This document shows positions 22,174 to 31,042 of a DNA stretch of 34,572 bases, piece by piece (positions within the stretch are counted from its first letter, which is position 1; each line of letters begins with the position of its first letter). The stretch is from contig JAITGD010000008.1 in the NCBI GenBank assembly GCA_031280885.1, positions 1 through 34,572 on the forward strand, in the 5' to 3' direction. The notes beneath the pieces were generated by a model. The model saw nothing but the letters and a program-made list of their open reading frames with translations. It had not been told where the DNA came from and searched no databases. The DNA is from Prevotellaceae bacterium. GTDB lineage: Bacteria > Bacteroidota > Bacteroidia > Bacteroidales > UBA932. A program made the position numbers and the translations under genes.

Positions 22174-23738
22174 AGCGCCGCCGCCAAGTCTTGTAAACTG
22201 CGCTTCATGCTGACCTTCTCGTCGAGAATCGCCGAGAGCGCTCCCACCGGAACTCGCTCCTGCGCCATGCTATCGCGGTGGCGTATAGTTACGGTGTCGT
22301 TGGCGAGAGTGTCGTGATCTATTGTTACACAGAAAGGTGTGCCGATGGCGTCCTGACGTCGATAGCGCTTTCCAATCGAATCTTTTTCGTCGTATTGCGA
22401 GTTATAATCAAGCCTTAAAGTATTCATAATCGCACGCGCTTTTTCGGGAAGTCCGTCCTTCTTAACGAGCGGTAAGACAGCGAATTTCACCGGCGCAAGC
22501 ATGGGAGGAATACTAAGCACTACCCGCTCGCCCTCATCGCCGCCTTCCTCGTCTCGACTCAGCTTTTCCTCGCGATAAGCCGCCGAGAGGACGAGCAGAA
22601 CCATACGATCAACTCCTATCGAAGTTTCGACCACGTAAGGAACGTAATTTTCACCTGTTTCGGGGTCGAAATACTGAAGTTTTTTTCCGGAAAATTTGGA
22701 ATGATTGCCCAAATCAAAGTCGGTACGCGAGTGAATACCCTCAACTTCCTTGAAACCAAACGGAAACTCAAATTCGACATCAGCAGCAGCGTTGGCATAG
22801 TGAGCAAGTTTCTCGTGATTATGAAAGCGATAGCGCTCATCGCCCAAGCCAAGAGAACGATGCCAAGCCATACGAGCCTTTTTCCAATACTCATACCAGC
22901 GCAACTCTTCGCCCGGACGGATAAAAAACTGCATCTCCATCTGCTCAAACTCACGCATACGGAAAATAAACTGACGAGCCACGATTTCGTTACGGAAAGC
23001 CTTGCCAATCTGCGCTATACCAAAAGGAAGCTTCATTCTGCCCGTTTTCTGGACGTTGAGGAAATTAACGAAGATGCCCTGAGCCGTTTCCGGACGTAGA
23101 TATATAAGATTAGCGTCGGCGCTGACCGAACCCATCTGAGTGGAAAACATCAGATTAAACTGCCGTACATCCGTCCAATTGCGGGTGCCGGAAACGGGAC
23201 AAGCAATCTCACAATCGACAATCAGCTCGCGCAAATCATCGAGCTTGTTTGCGTTCAGCGCCTCGAACATACGGAGTTTCACTTCCTTGATTTTGGCTTT
23301 AGCACGCAGCACATTAGGGTTAGTCGAGCGAAACTGAGCAGAATCGAAAGCCTCGCCGTATTTTCGGCGCGCCTTTTCGACATCTTTCTCAATCCGCTCC
23401 TCGAGTTTCGCAATAAAATCTTCGATAAGTACGTCAGCACGATAGCGTTTCTTCGAGTCGCGATTATCGATCATCGGATCGTTGAACGCGCCGACATGCC
23501 CCGAAGCCTCCCAAACGCGGGGGTGCATAAAGATAGAAGCGTCGAGGCCTACAATGTTGTCGTTGAGCCTCACCATCGCATCCCACCAGTAACGTTTGAT
23601 GTTATTTTTCAATTCCACTCCGTTCTGGCCATAGTCATACACCGCGCTCAATCCGTCGTAAATCTCGCTCGACTGAAATATGAATCCGTACTCCTTGCAA
23701 TGCCCTATAAGTTTCTTAAACAGTTCCTCCTGTGTCAT
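22170..23738 (-). CDS. glyS: Glycyl-tRNA synthetase (single-chain, class II)
   Basis: A 522-residue alpha2-type glycyl-tRNA synthetase, the eukaryote/archaea-like form, charging tRNA-Gly with glycine. It has the N-terminal FIFQSSEIYDGLSAVYDYGQNG motif, HPRVWEASGHVGAF, class II motif 2 (FRNEIVARQFIFRMREFEQMEMQ) and a C-terminal anticodon-binding domain beginning APVKFAVLPLVKK. The name glyS is used here for the single-chain enzyme (glyQS in some annotations). It follows the flavoprotein gene by 46 bases on the same strand, so ahcY, the flavoprotein gene and glyS may share a transcript. Confidence 0.96.
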   Translation of the reverse strand: MTQEELFKKLIGHCKEYGFIFQSSEIYDGLSAVYDYGQNGVELKNNIKRYWWDAMVRLNDNIVGLDASIFMHPRVWEASGHVGAFNDPMIDNRDSKKRYRADVLIEDFIAKLEERIEKDVEKARRKYGEAFDSAQFRSTNPNVLRAKAKIKEVKLRMFEALNANKLDDLRELIVDCEIACPVSGTRNWTDVRQFNLMFSTQMGSVSADANLIYLRPETAQGIFVNFLNVQKTGRMKLPFGIAQIGKAFRNEIVARQFIFRMREFEQMEMQFFIRPGEELRWYEYWKKARMAWHRSLGLGDERYRFHNHEKLAHYANAAADVEFEFPFGFKEVEGIHSRTDFDLGNHSKFSGKKLQYFDPETGENYVPYVVETSIGVDRMVLLVLSAAYREEKLSRDEEGGDEGERVVLSIPPMLAPVKFAVLPLVKKDGLPEKARAIMNTLRLDYNSQYDEKDSIGKRYRRQDAIGTPFCVTIDHDTLANDTVTIRHRDSMAQERVPVGALSAILDEKVSMKRSLQDLAAAL

Positions 23739-23784
23739 AATTATTTAGATATTGTATGTTAAATTTGTTAAATAACGACCTCAT

Positions 23785-24375
23785 TCAATCCTCCGAAAAG
23801 GCTTCGTCGAACTGCTGATGCAACTGGCTGAGCCAGAGTTCTCTCGTTTCACGGCTTACGCCGGCGACGTTGCCCAGGGATATAACCTTAGTCGGCTCGA
23901 CGCCCATGAATCGAAATACGACTTCGCAGTTAATCAGGCACATTGCCTCAGTAACTCCAGTGCGAGCGTATTCTTCGTCGCTTGCGCCGGTGGTGCATAC
24001 CACCGAGCCTTGCTTGCCTATCAGCAATCGTTTCAGGTTGTTACCCTCGTACGAGTAAGCGAAACCGAGGCTGAACACTCTGTCGAGGTAGCCTTTCATC
24101 AGAGCGGGCATCCCGCCCCACCAAACGGGGTACACAAATGTGATATGGTTTGCTTCGGCAACGTACTGCTGTTCGGTTTTGATATCGGCGGGCATTCCTC
24201 CGCCGTCTATCGTAGTGATGTCGGCGGCGCTCAGCACGGGATTAAATCCGATTTCGTAGAGATTGCGTACACGTACCTGATTTCCTTTCGCTTCGGATAT
24301 CTGCTGCAGTTCGCGGCAGATTGCACATCCGAAACTTTCCGTATTCGGATGTGCAAATATAATTAAGTGTTTCAT
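23785..24375 (-). CDS. NAD(P)H:quinone oxidoreductase-type flavodoxin-fold protein
   Basis: A 196-residue member of the NQO1/MdaB/KefF-like flavodoxin-fold family. It shows IIFAHPNTESFGCAICREL (phosphate-binding loop), YPVWWGGMPALMKGYLDRVFSLGFAY, the hallmark active-site stretch, and VVCTTGASDEEYARTG. It probably holds FMN or FAD and transfers two electrons from NAD(P)H to quinones or similar acceptors in the cytoplasm. It lies 22 bases after ahcY on the same strand; the metabolic link is not obvious. Confidence 0.9.
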   Translation of the reverse strand: MKHLIIFAHPNTESFGCAICRELQQISEAKGNQVRVRNLYEIGFNPVLSAADITTIDGGGMPADIKTEQQYVAEANHITFVYPVWWGGMPALMKGYLDRVFSLGFAYSYEGNNLKRLLIGKQGSVVCTTGASDEEYARTGVTEAMCLINCEVVFRFMGVEPTKVISLGNVAGVSRETRELWLSQLHQQFDEAFSED

Positions 24376-24398
24376 TCTTATTACGCCATCGAGGGAGT

Positions 24399-25808
24399 TT
24401 AATATCTATAATGATCTGGTTTGTACGGCCCTGCGGCTGCGACGCCGATATATTCGGCTTGTTCGTCGGTAAGCGTCGTCAGTTTCACTCCGAGCTGTTC
24501 GAGGTGTAGTCGTGCGACTTCCTCGTCGAGTTTTTTCGGTAAGCGATACACATCGACGTCGAGCTTGTTAGCCCACAGTTCGAGCTGAGCAAGAGTTTGA
24601 TTGCTAAACGAGTTGCTCATAACGAAGGATGGGTGTCCTGTGGCGCATCCCAGATTAACAAGCCGTCCTTCGGCCAGCACGTAGATGCAATGTCCGTCAT
24701 CGAACAGATATTTATCCACTTGCGGTTTGATATTTATCTGTTTTGCGGTTGCGTTCAGTTCGTCCATTTGGATTTCGTTGTCGAAATGGCCGATGTTGCA
24801 AACTATCGCTTGGTCTTTCATCCTCCGCATGTGTTCGCCGGTGATTACGTCCTTGTTTCCGGTGGCTGTAACATAGATATTAGCTTCATTCAGAACATCC
24901 TCGACGGTTTTTACTTCAAAGCCTTCCATAGCAGCCTGCAAAGCGCAAACGGGGTCGATTTCGGTAACAATGACCCTTGCTCCATAAGCGGCCATCGAGC
25001 GCGCACAACCTTTTCCAACATCGCCATATCCGCACACAACCACTACTTTACCGGCAATCATCACATCGGTTGCCCGTTTGATTCCGTCGGCCAGCGATTC
25101 GCGGCAGCCATACAGATTGTCGAATTTGCTTTTGGTTACCGAATCGTTTACATTGATTGCCGGCACCAGCAACTCGCCGCGTTCTTTCATTTGATACAAA
25201 CGATGCACGCCGGTAGTGGTTTCTTCTGACACTCCACGCCATTGTTCTACTGTGCGATGCCATTTCGACGGATCTTCCTTCAACACTCCTTTCAGCAGGT
25301 CGATGATTACTTTTTCTTCGAGACTTCCGGCTTCGACATCCAAAGTAGAGGCTTCGTTTTCGGCAGCGTATCCTTTGTGAATAAGCAATGTAGCATCGCC
25401 TCCGTCGTCCACAATCAAATTCGGACCTTTGCCTTCGGGGAAGGACAAGGCCATCGCCGTACACCACCAATATTCTTCGAGTGTTTCGCCCTTCCAAGCG
25501 AATACAGGGACGCCGGCTGCGGCTATAGCTGCGGCTGCGTGATCCTGCGTAGAAAAGATGTTACAACTTGCCCAGCGCACTTCGGCGCCCAATTCAACGA
25601 GGGTTTCTATCAGCACGGCTGTTTGTATGGTCATGTGTAGCGAGCCGGTAATTCTTGCGCCCTTCAAAGGCTTGTCGGCAGAATATTTTCTGCGGATAGC
25701 CATCAGCCCCGGCATTTCTTTTTCAGCCATTTCGATTTCCTTACGTCCAAAATCGGCCAGCGAAAGGTCTTTTATACGATATGGCAATGTTTCGTTGATA
25801 ATCATCAT
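24399..25808 (-). CDS. ahcY: S-adenosylhomocysteine hydrolase (adenosylhomocysteinase)
   Basis: A 469-residue NAD-dependent enzyme that splits S-adenosylhomocysteine into adenosine and homocysteine, completing the SAM methylation cycle. Motifs include LTHTxQTAV-like [45 protein letters not shown], the NAD loop [14 protein letters not shown] and [12 protein letters not shown], ending in the conserved Tyr-rich [10 protein letters not shown]. Length matches bacterial long-form enzymes. It has its own -7 box at 25842-25849 and leads the ahcY-flavoprotein-glyS run. The 33-nt leader is too short for a SAH riboswitch. Confidence 0.97.
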   Translation of the reverse strand: MMIINETLPYRIKDLSLADFGRKEIEMAEKEMPGLMAIRRKYSADKPLKGARITGSLHMTIQTAVLIETLVELGAEVRWASCNIFSTQDHAAAAIAAAGVPVFAWKGETLEEYWWCTAMALSFPEGKGPNLIVDDGGDATLLIHKGYAAENEASTLDVEAGSLEEKVIIDLLKGVLKEDPSKWHRTVEQWRGVSEETTTGVHRLYQMKERGELLVPAINVNDSVTKSKFDNLYGCRESLADGIKRATDVMIAGKVVVVCGYGDVGKGCARSMAAYGARVIVTEIDPVCALQAAMEGFEVKTVEDVLNEANIYVTATGNKDVITGEHMRRMKDQAIVCNIGHFDNEIQMDELNATAKQINIKPQVDKYLFDDGHCIYVLAEGRLVNLGCATGHPSFVMSNSFSNQTLAQLELWANKLDVDVYRLPKKLDEEVARLHLEQLGVKLTTLTDEQAEYIGVAAAGPYKPDHYRY

Positions 25809-25841
25809 ATTAATTTAAATTTATGCAATTTTTAATGTCTG

Positions 25842-25849
25842 CAAAGATA
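25842..25849 (-). promoter_or_regulatory. -7 promoter box (TATCTTTG) of ahcY
   Basis: TATCTTTG on the minus strand, 34 bases before the ahcY ATG at 25808. Confidence 0.6.
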
Positions 25850-25889
25850 ATTATTTTTTTGGAGTCAGGATTACAGGAATCCGTAATCG

Positions 25890-25924
25890 AAACAGCCGTC
25901 CAAATTGTTAATGAACGGCTGTTT
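25890..25924. terminator. Hairpin between ahcY promoter and tRNA-Lys
   Basis: A 10-bp perfect stem, AAACAGCCGT / ACGGCTGTTT, with a 15-base loop starts 5 bases after the tRNA CCA on the minus strand. It is the likely tRNA terminator; the T-run is short. Confidence 0.7.
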
Positions 25925-25928
25925 TTCT

Positions 25929-26004
25929 TGGTGACCCCGGAGAGGCTCGAACTCTCGACCCATTGATTAAGAGTCAATTGCTCTACCAACTGAGCTACGG
26001 AGTC
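25929..26004 (-). tRNA. tRNA-Lys (anticodon CTT), CCA encoded
   Basis: On the minus strand the acceptor stem GACTCCG pairs with CGGGGTC (one G-T). The D arm is TAGCTCAGTTGGTAGAGCA, the anticodon stem ATTGA/TCAAT holds loop CTCTTAA with anticodon CTT, and the T arm is GAGAGTTCGAGCCTCTC. Bases 25932-26004 are the 73-nt body, and the discriminator A is followed by a genomic CCA (25931-25929). Confidence 0.96.
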
Positions 26005-26020
26005 TTTACCAAAAGCGTGG

Positions 26021-26028
26021 CAAAAGTA
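26021..26028 (-). promoter_or_regulatory. -7 promoter box (TACTTTTG) of tRNA-Lys
   Basis: TACTTTTG on the minus strand, 16 bases before the tRNA 5' end, with a TTG about 18 bases further upstream matching -33 spacing. Confidence 0.65.
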
Positions 26029-26159
26029 ATAAATTTTTTACAATACCAACACAAGTTCATGTCAAGTTCAAAAAAAGTTTGAGACGCTATGTAAATATCT
26101 GCCAAGACGCTACGCAGGCTTGCTTCTTGGCTCTTGATTCCTGCAATCCTGAATCTATC

Positions 26160-27836
26160 TCAACTCACAATCTCCTCATTATCTTCGTCCCAGTACATTG
26201 TACGGCCTTCCAGATAGGCTCGCGTACCCATGTGAGCCGAAATCGCCTCCTCGAAAGCAGCGTCGATATCGCAACTTGGCTGGCCGCCATTCCGAATACA
26301 TTCAACCCACTCGCGGATATGAAGATGAGTAGTATCATAACGTTTGCCATTGACATAAGCGTAAAGTAGCCCGCGCTGAGCAAAATACAACTCAGTAGCC
26401 GAACTGACAGCATCCACCTGAGTTTGGCCTGGAACGTAAGTAATCAAAGGTGTATCCGGCTTGATTATTCCGCTTTTGATCTGCTCGGCATAGCGAGTCG
26501 AACGCGGATCTACCTGAACCACAAGCGAACTCGATACCTCCATCGAAGCGTCGTGTCCCATGAAAACCTTCCCGCGCTTGCGCTGACTTGCGAGAGTTGC
26601 ACTGTAAAGCATAGTCATATTTTTACGCGGAAATTCAAGTACAGTCTGCAAAACATCCGGCACCGTGCGACCATCCTTATAAAAATAAATACCTCCCGAC
26701 GAGCTGACAGAGTGCGGAATACCAACTCCCATGATCTGATTCACCGCGTCGAACTCGTGAGTAAGCAAATCGCCGCTCAAACCTGTGCTGAAATCCCACC
26801 AACAACGCCAACGGAAAAAACGACTTAGGTCAAATTTGCTCCTGTCATCCGGACCGATATATCGCTCTAAACCTCTGCTTGTCATGTAGTCCATATACTC
26901 GGCAATTCTCGCCTCGTCGCCCTCAAATTGCTTCCAATCAATAGTTTCGGGCGAAGCCGTTTCGTGAATTGGATACACCCAAGCGCCATTCGGATCGTTC
27001 CTGTTCGTGCAAACTTCTATTAGACTGACATCGCCCAAAATACCACGGTCAATAATCTGTTTTGCTTTGATATAGCTATCCGTTTGACGTCCTTGATGAC
27101 CAAACTGAAACACTATCCCGCTCTCTTTTACCGTTTGACGAATCATATATGTCTCAGGCACAGTCCACGACATTGGTTTTTCGAGATACACATGCTTCCC
27201 GGCCCTGGCCGCATCCATAGCCATCGTACCATGCCAATGATCTGGCGTGGCGATGATTACAGCATCAACATCATCAGCAACGATCAAATCCTTATAACTG
27301 CGGTAACGCTTGGGAGCCTCGCTGAAACGCCCGTCGAGCCCTTCGCGATAAAGATTTGCGCCGGCAGCAACCGCCGCATCGCCGTAAGTATCAAAAATAT
27401 CGCACACCGCAGTAACCCGAAGGTTCAAATCGTCCTGCTCCATGAAATTACTGTAACGCACGTCCTTTGAGTTATTTCGGGCAGCTTCGCGCAAGTCGTC
27501 CAAATATTTAGGTTCGGCAAAACCGGCCGCCCTCAAAAGCTGCTTCCCGCGGATGCCAAAACCAATTATACCGATGCGAATTATTTTTCCGTCGGATGCC
27601 ATACGCGCCGCCGATGGAGGCGCAACAGGTTCAAGTTTAAAAAGATCGCCCAAATCACGCTTCCGTTTATCGTGCGCCATTTTTTTATAAATTCCGTAGG
27701 ACATGGCGCCGATTACAGGCGCCGAAATCAAAGCCCGAAGAGCATCCCGACGGCCTTGCGAAACGGGGGATTGAGCCGATTCTTCGACCTTATTGTTTTC
27801 AGACTCAGGAGAGTCAATTTTTTTCTTGTCAGACAT
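26160..27836 (-). CDS. Tat-type Gfo/Idh/MocA family oxidoreductase
   Basis: A 558-residue protein with a twin-arginine-like export signal SQGRRDALRALISAPVIGAMSYG (about 27-50) and an NAD(P)-binding Rossmann fold, IRIGIIGFGIRGKQLL (about 86-101). The family catalytic region reads VIIATPDHWHGTMAMDAARAGKHVYLEKPMSWTV, with the usual EKP lysine. FQFGHQGRQ and a long C-terminal dimer domain follow. Exported members in Bacteroidetes often modify sugars or inositol-type compounds; the substrate is not deducible. It follows a DoxX-like gene by 17 bases on the same strand and probably shares its promoter at 28417. Confidence 0.92.
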   Translation of the reverse strand: MSDKKKIDSPESENNKVEESAQSPVSQGRRDALRALISAPVIGAMSYGIYKKMAHDKRKRDLGDLFKLEPVAPPSAARMASDGKIIRIGIIGFGIRGKQLLRAAGFAEPKYLDDLREAARNNSKDVRYSNFMEQDDLNLRVTAVCDIFDTYGDAAVAAGANLYREGLDGRFSEAPKRYRSYKDLIVADDVDAVIIATPDHWHGTMAMDAARAGKHVYLEKPMSWTVPETYMIRQTVKESGIVFQFGHQGRQTDSYIKAKQIIDRGILGDVSLIEVCTNRNDPNGAWVYPIHETASPETIDWKQFEGDEARIAEYMDYMTSRGLERYIGPDDRSKFDLSRFFRWRCWWDFSTGLSGDLLTHEFDAVNQIMGVGIPHSVSSSGGIYFYKDGRTVPDVLQTVLEFPRKNMTMLYSATLASQRKRGKVFMGHDASMEVSSSLVVQVDPRSTRYAEQIKSGIIKPDTPLITYVPGQTQVDAVSSATELYFAQRGLLYAYVNGKRYDTTHLHIREWVECIRNGGQPSCDIDAAFEEAISAHMGTRAYLEGRTMYWDEDNEEIVS

Positions 27837-27853
27837 ATTTTTAGTTTACAATG

Positions 27854-28372
27854 TTAATTATTCGTCGAGCAATTCCCTCCGTCAAGCCGCCGTCGAGATC
27901 GGTTAAAAATATACCTGTCGAGGCCGAAAACATGCCATGTAGGGAAAACATACAGCACCGTAAGAGCCGCAATTTCAACCAGATTCTTGTCGATCCAAAG
28001 ATACGAGCCTTCGCGCGGAAGGATGTATTCCGACCCCACAAAAGGTGGGTGCGAGAGATAATAAAGCGTCAGCATCCCGATGGCGCCGGCAATGGCAAAG
28101 CGAGTAAAACATCCCGCAATAAGCCCAAAACCAACGAGAATCAAGCCCCATTCGTTGATAATGTTCACCGTGTCGAGCAGATTTTGATTCGATGCAATCG
28201 CCCGAAAAGGCTCTGAAAACCAGCCTTGAGAATCGGAAAGATAAGCAAGCGAAGTCCATTTCGGATTGATCACTTTAACCACTCCTTCGTAAAAAAAGTG
28301 CCAGCCGATACTCATCCTAAGCGCCAGGAGGAGTGCTGTTTGCGTTCCTGTGTAAGTTTTTGTACAATTCAT
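27854..28372 (-). CDS. DoxX-family membrane protein
   Basis: A 172-residue integral membrane protein with about four hydrophobic helices. ALLLALRMSIGWHFFYEGVVKVINP near the N-terminus is the typical DoxX/TQO small-subunit opening, followed by NIINEWGLILVGFGLIAGCFTRFA, IGMLTLYYLSHPPF and IDKNLVEIAALTVLYVFPTWHVFGLD. Members are found with redox and quinone-linked functions. It begins a two-gene unit with the Gfo/Idh/MocA oxidoreductase, so it may serve as its electron or membrane partner, which is inference. The 3' end encodes a short basic tail. Confidence 0.88.
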   Translation of the reverse strand: MNCTKTYTGTQTALLLALRMSIGWHFFYEGVVKVINPKWTSLAYLSDSQGWFSEPFRAIASNQNLLDTVNIINEWGLILVGFGLIAGCFTRFAIAGAIGMLTLYYLSHPPFVGSEYILPREGSYLWIDKNLVEIAALTVLYVFPTWHVFGLDRYIFNRSRRRLDGGNCSTNN

Positions 28373-28416
28373 CTATATTTTAAATAACGGTTTTATATTA
28401 TTCGTAAAAATCGCGG

Positions 28417-28424
28417 CAAAAATA
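28417..28424 (-). promoter_or_regulatory. -7 promoter box (TATTTTTG) of the DoxX-oxidoreductase unit
   Basis: TATTTTTG on the minus strand, 45 bases before the ATG at 28372; it fits TAnnTTTG. Confidence 0.55.
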
Positions 28425-28514
28425 CAATTTTTTTTTACACACGTGCGAAATATTAAATCGAAGTACCATAATGGCGTGTAGTTCACATCAATATTATTGT
28501 TAATTGAATGTCGG

Positions 28515-28729
28515 AGTAATTGCAAGCCCCGCGGTAGAAACATTTTATTAACCGTAGGCTTCGGCCTACGGCCAGCCGATATATAATCCTCCCCAAAGTC
28601 CCGCAGGGACGGCACTTAATAATATTTATTATCAAGTGTCGTCCCTGCGGGACTTTGGGACAGTGTGTATATCTGCTGTCCGTAGGCTAAAGCCTACGGT
28701 TAATAAAGTGTAGTCCCTGCGGGACTTTC
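28515..28729. repeat. REP-like composite block A (first copy of a duplication)
   Basis: In order it has GAGTAATTGCAAGCC, a reverse stem CCGTAGGCTTCGGCCTACGG, a 62-base near-palindrome (28595-28656, AAGTCCCGCAGGGACGGCA and its counterpart), GGGACAGTGTGTATATCTGC, and a forward stem unit ending GGGACTTTC. Bases 28596-28729 match 28926-29059 with two mismatches by eye. Confidence 0.88.
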
Positions 28730-28839
28730 ATACGTCGCTGCAAACAATTAAATTAGAGCTTCATCTATAATCAATTTTATGACAAAGGCCTTCAATTTAA
28801 CATTTAGCCAATGTTTATATTCCTCTGAAATAAAAGGCT

Positions 28840-29059
28840 GAGTAATCGCAAGCCGCCCCGCAGGGGCGACACTTTATTAACCGTAGGCTTTAGCCTACGG
28901 CAGGCGTCCACCTCTTCACGGCGCCAAGTCCCGCAGGGACGGCACTTAATAATATTTATTATCAAGTGTCGTCCCTGCGGGACTTTGGGACAGTGTGTAT
29001 ATCTGCTCTCCGTAGGCTAAAGCCTGCGGTTAATAAAGTGTAGTCCCTGCGGGACTTTC
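28840..29059. repeat. REP-like composite block B (second copy of a duplication)
   Basis: The same order of parts as block A, about 325-330 bases downstream. The left third is diverged; the last 134 bases (28926-29059) are almost identical to block A, indicating a recent duplication or conversion. Confidence 0.88.
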
Positions 29060-29121
29060 TTGCTTACACCCGCAGAAATCTTTGGCATCCGAAGTTTATT
29101 TATTAAAAATCGCCAAAAATC

Positions 29122-29300
29122 GTGTGGCAAGCGAAGTCCGTGTGTGGAAACTGCGCCACACTGTGTGGCACGAAAACCTCGCGTGTGGAAATCGCGCCAC
29201 ACTGTTTGGCGCAAAAACCCCACGTGTGGAAATTACGCCAAACAGTGTGGCGCAAAAACCCCGCGTGTGGAAATCGCGCCACACTGTGTAGCGATAAAAT
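29122..29300. repeat. 41-bp tandem repeat array with internal hairpins
   Basis: GTGTGGAAA recurs at 29142, 29183, 29224 and 29265, exactly 41 bases apart, with a partial unit before. Each unit carries a GCGCCACAC / GTGTGGCGC-like hairpin. Since 41 is not a multiple of three, the unit is read in a different frame each time, which explains the overlapping ORF-track hits in several frames and argues against coding. Confidence 0.9.
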
Positions 29301-29352
29301 CTTGCATAAGGGAGCCGTTTTAAACCGTTTGAGGTGAAAAATATCTCACACA

Positions 29353-29383
29353 GAAGCCGCCCCAAATGGTTTGGGGCGGCTTC
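29353..29383. terminator. 14-bp-stem hairpin downstream of xylB
   Basis: GAAGCCGCCCCAAA (29353-29366) pairs exactly with 29370-29383 across a 3-base loop, 69 bases past the xylB stop on the minus strand. The stem is very stable but the T-run is only moderate, so a terminator is likely, not certain. Confidence 0.65.
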
Positions 29384-29452
29384 AAAATGTAATCTTTACC
29401 GAAAATAAAAGTTTGGAGGCTAAATATATAGACATCCAAAGGTCATTAAGCC

Positions 29453-30931
29453 TTATTTCGACACGTGCTGCAACCAGCGTTGATACGCTTCGTCGGTTTG
29501 CTTGAGGTGCTTTTCTTCGGGATTGACCGTTATCAGTTTTTTCAGCGTAGCGAAGGCTTCGGCTTCGTTGGCATAGATTCCGGCGCCGATTCCTGCTCCG
29601 CGTGCAGCGCCGATAGAACCGTCAGTATTATATAGTTCTATGCTTGCTCCGGTGATGTTCGATAGAGTTTGCCGAAATATCGGGCTGAGGAAAAGGTTTG
29701 CGTGTCCGGCGCGTATTGTTTTGGTTTCGATTCCCATATCGTTCATTATTTCCATTCCGTATTTAAATGAGAATGCTACGCCTTCCTGCGCTGCTCGTAT
29801 CAGATGCGGCTTCTGATGTCGGACGAAGTTTATTCCGTGTATCGAGCATCCTGGTTCGCTGTTACAAAGCACTCGTTCAGCGCCATTTCCAAAAGGTACT
29901 ATGCTTAATCCTTCGGAGCCAGGAGCCACCGTTTCGGCCAGCTCGTTCATCTCGGCGTATCCAATTCCTTCGGGGGCTATGTTGTTCTTAATCCATGCGT
30001 TGAGTATAGCCGTTCCGTTGATGCAGAGCAGCACTCCAACGCGGGTTTGCAGTGGCGAGTGGTTCACATGCGCAAAGGAGTTTACGCGCGATTTTGGGTC
30101 GTACTTTGCTTCCCCGTTCACTCCGTACACCACACCGGATGTTCCGGCTGTTGCTGCAACTTCTCCCGGATGAAGCACGTTGAGCGATAGTGCATTGTTT
30201 GGTTGATCGCCTGCTCGATAGCTTATTGGCGTTCCGGCAAAGAGGCCGAGTTCGCTTGCAGCTTCGGGGGTGAGACGTCCTTGTATTCCGAAGGTTGGCA
30301 CGATTCGCGGGATGTGCGCGGGGTCGAATCCGAAGTAATCGTACAGGAACTTTGCCGGCTCGTTTCGTGTGAAATCCCAGGCAATTCCTTCCGAAAGTCC
30401 CGAAGCCGTAGTGCAGGCTTCGCCGGTCATGCGCATTGCGAGATAATCGCCCGGCAGCATACAGTAGCGAATCCTCGCGTAGTTTTCGGGTTCATGTTCG
30501 CGAACCCATGCCAACTTGCTCAGGGTAAAGTTTCCGGGCGAGTTCAGCAGATGTTTCAGGCAGGTTTCGGCGCCAAGCGTGTCGAAGGCTTTTTCGCCGT
30601 AGGGAACTGCGCGGCTGTCGCACCAGATTATCGAGTCGCGAATCGCCCTACCCTCTTCATCTGCAAGCACAAGGCCGTGCATTTGGTACGATATTCCGAT
30701 TGCTTTGATCTGGCACGGGGCGGCTCGCGATTCGCCGATAAGCGACTGTGTTGCAAGCTTTAGATTGTCCCACCAGAGGTCGGGGGCTTGTTCAGCCCAG
30801 CCGGTTTTTACTGATTTAAATCCCATTTCTTTTTTGGGAAAAAATGCGCTCGCCACCGCATCGCCTGTTTGTATATTCACCAAACTTGCTTTTATCGACG
30901 AGCTTCCAATGTCGTAACCGAGTAAGTACAT
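29453..30931 (-). CDS. xylB: Xylulokinase (FGGY carbohydrate kinase)
   Basis: A 492-residue kinase phosphorylating D-xylulose to xylulose 5-phosphate, the step after xylose isomerase in pentose use. The N-terminal phosphate loop reads LLGYDIGSSSIKASLV, followed by GWAEQAPDLWWDNLK, ISYQMHGLVLADEEG, SIIWCDSRA and GDYLAMRMTG. ATP-site glycines are in ATAGTSGVVYG, and GSIGAARGAGIGAG lies near the end. The N-terminal third matches Bacteroides-type xylulokinases as I remember them. No xylA is in the window. It is divergent from the GH92 mannosidase, so the intergenic space may hold a shared control region. Confidence 0.9.
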   Translation of the reverse strand: MYLLGYDIGSSSIKASLVNIQTGDAVASAFFPKKEMGFKSVKTGWAEQAPDLWWDNLKLATQSLIGESRAAPCQIKAIGISYQMHGLVLADEEGRAIRDSIIWCDSRAVPYGEKAFDTLGAETCLKHLLNSPGNFTLSKLAWVREHEPENYARIRYCMLPGDYLAMRMTGEACTTASGLSEGIAWDFTRNEPAKFLYDYFGFDPAHIPRIVPTFGIQGRLTPEAASELGLFAGTPISYRAGDQPNNALSLNVLHPGEVAATAGTSGVVYGVNGEAKYDPKSRVNSFAHVNHSPLQTRVGVLLCINGTAILNAWIKNNIAPEGIGYAEMNELAETVAPGSEGLSIVPFGNGAERVLCNSEPGCSIHGINFVRHQKPHLIRAAQEGVAFSFKYGMEIMNDMGIETKTIRAGHANLFLSPIFRQTLSNITGASIELYNTDGSIGAARGAGIGAGIYANEAEAFATLKKLITVNPEEKHLKQTDEAYQRWLQHVSK

Positions 30932-30983
30932 ATCAATTGAATTAAATTAAATTTTTGAAGTCGGATGTAATTAAATAACTCCG

Positions 30984-30991
30984 CAAAGTTA
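30984..30991 (-). promoter_or_regulatory. -7 promoter box (TAACTTTG) of xylB
   Basis: TAACTTTG on the minus strand, 53 bases before the xylB ATG at 30931. Confidence 0.6.
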
Positions 30992-31034
30992 ATTGAATTA
31001 TAATTATGCTTGCTTGCGCTACAAAATTTTATTT

Positions 31035-31042
31035 TACCTTTG
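31035..31042 (+). promoter_or_regulatory. -7 promoter box (TACCTTTG) of the GH92 gene
   Basis: TACCTTTG with a TTG 18 bases upstream (31014-31016), 68 bases before the ATG at 31110. It rules out the ORF-track start at 30993, which lies upstream of the promoter. Confidence 0.68.

Larger units (their letters stand above)
28373..29452. other. Gene-free repeat nest between doxX and xylB
   Basis: Over 1 kb with no supported gene. It holds the DoxX promoter, two near-identical blocks of REP-like palindromes (about 28515-28729 and 28840-29059), a 41-bp tandem array (29122-29300) and a 14-bp-stem hairpin (29353-29383). The ORF-track entries here are translations of repeats and stay open in several frames at once. 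Confidence 0.8.

Noticed and set aside
25809-25841. SAM or SAH riboswitch before ahcY
   Set aside because: The leader between promoter box and ATG is only about 33 nt and shows no conserved core.
29017-29365. Five overlapping ORFs (29060, 29082, 29122 plus; 29017, 29096 minus)
   Set aside because: All are translations of the 41-bp non-triplet tandem array in shifting frames; no start, promoter or domain supports any of them.
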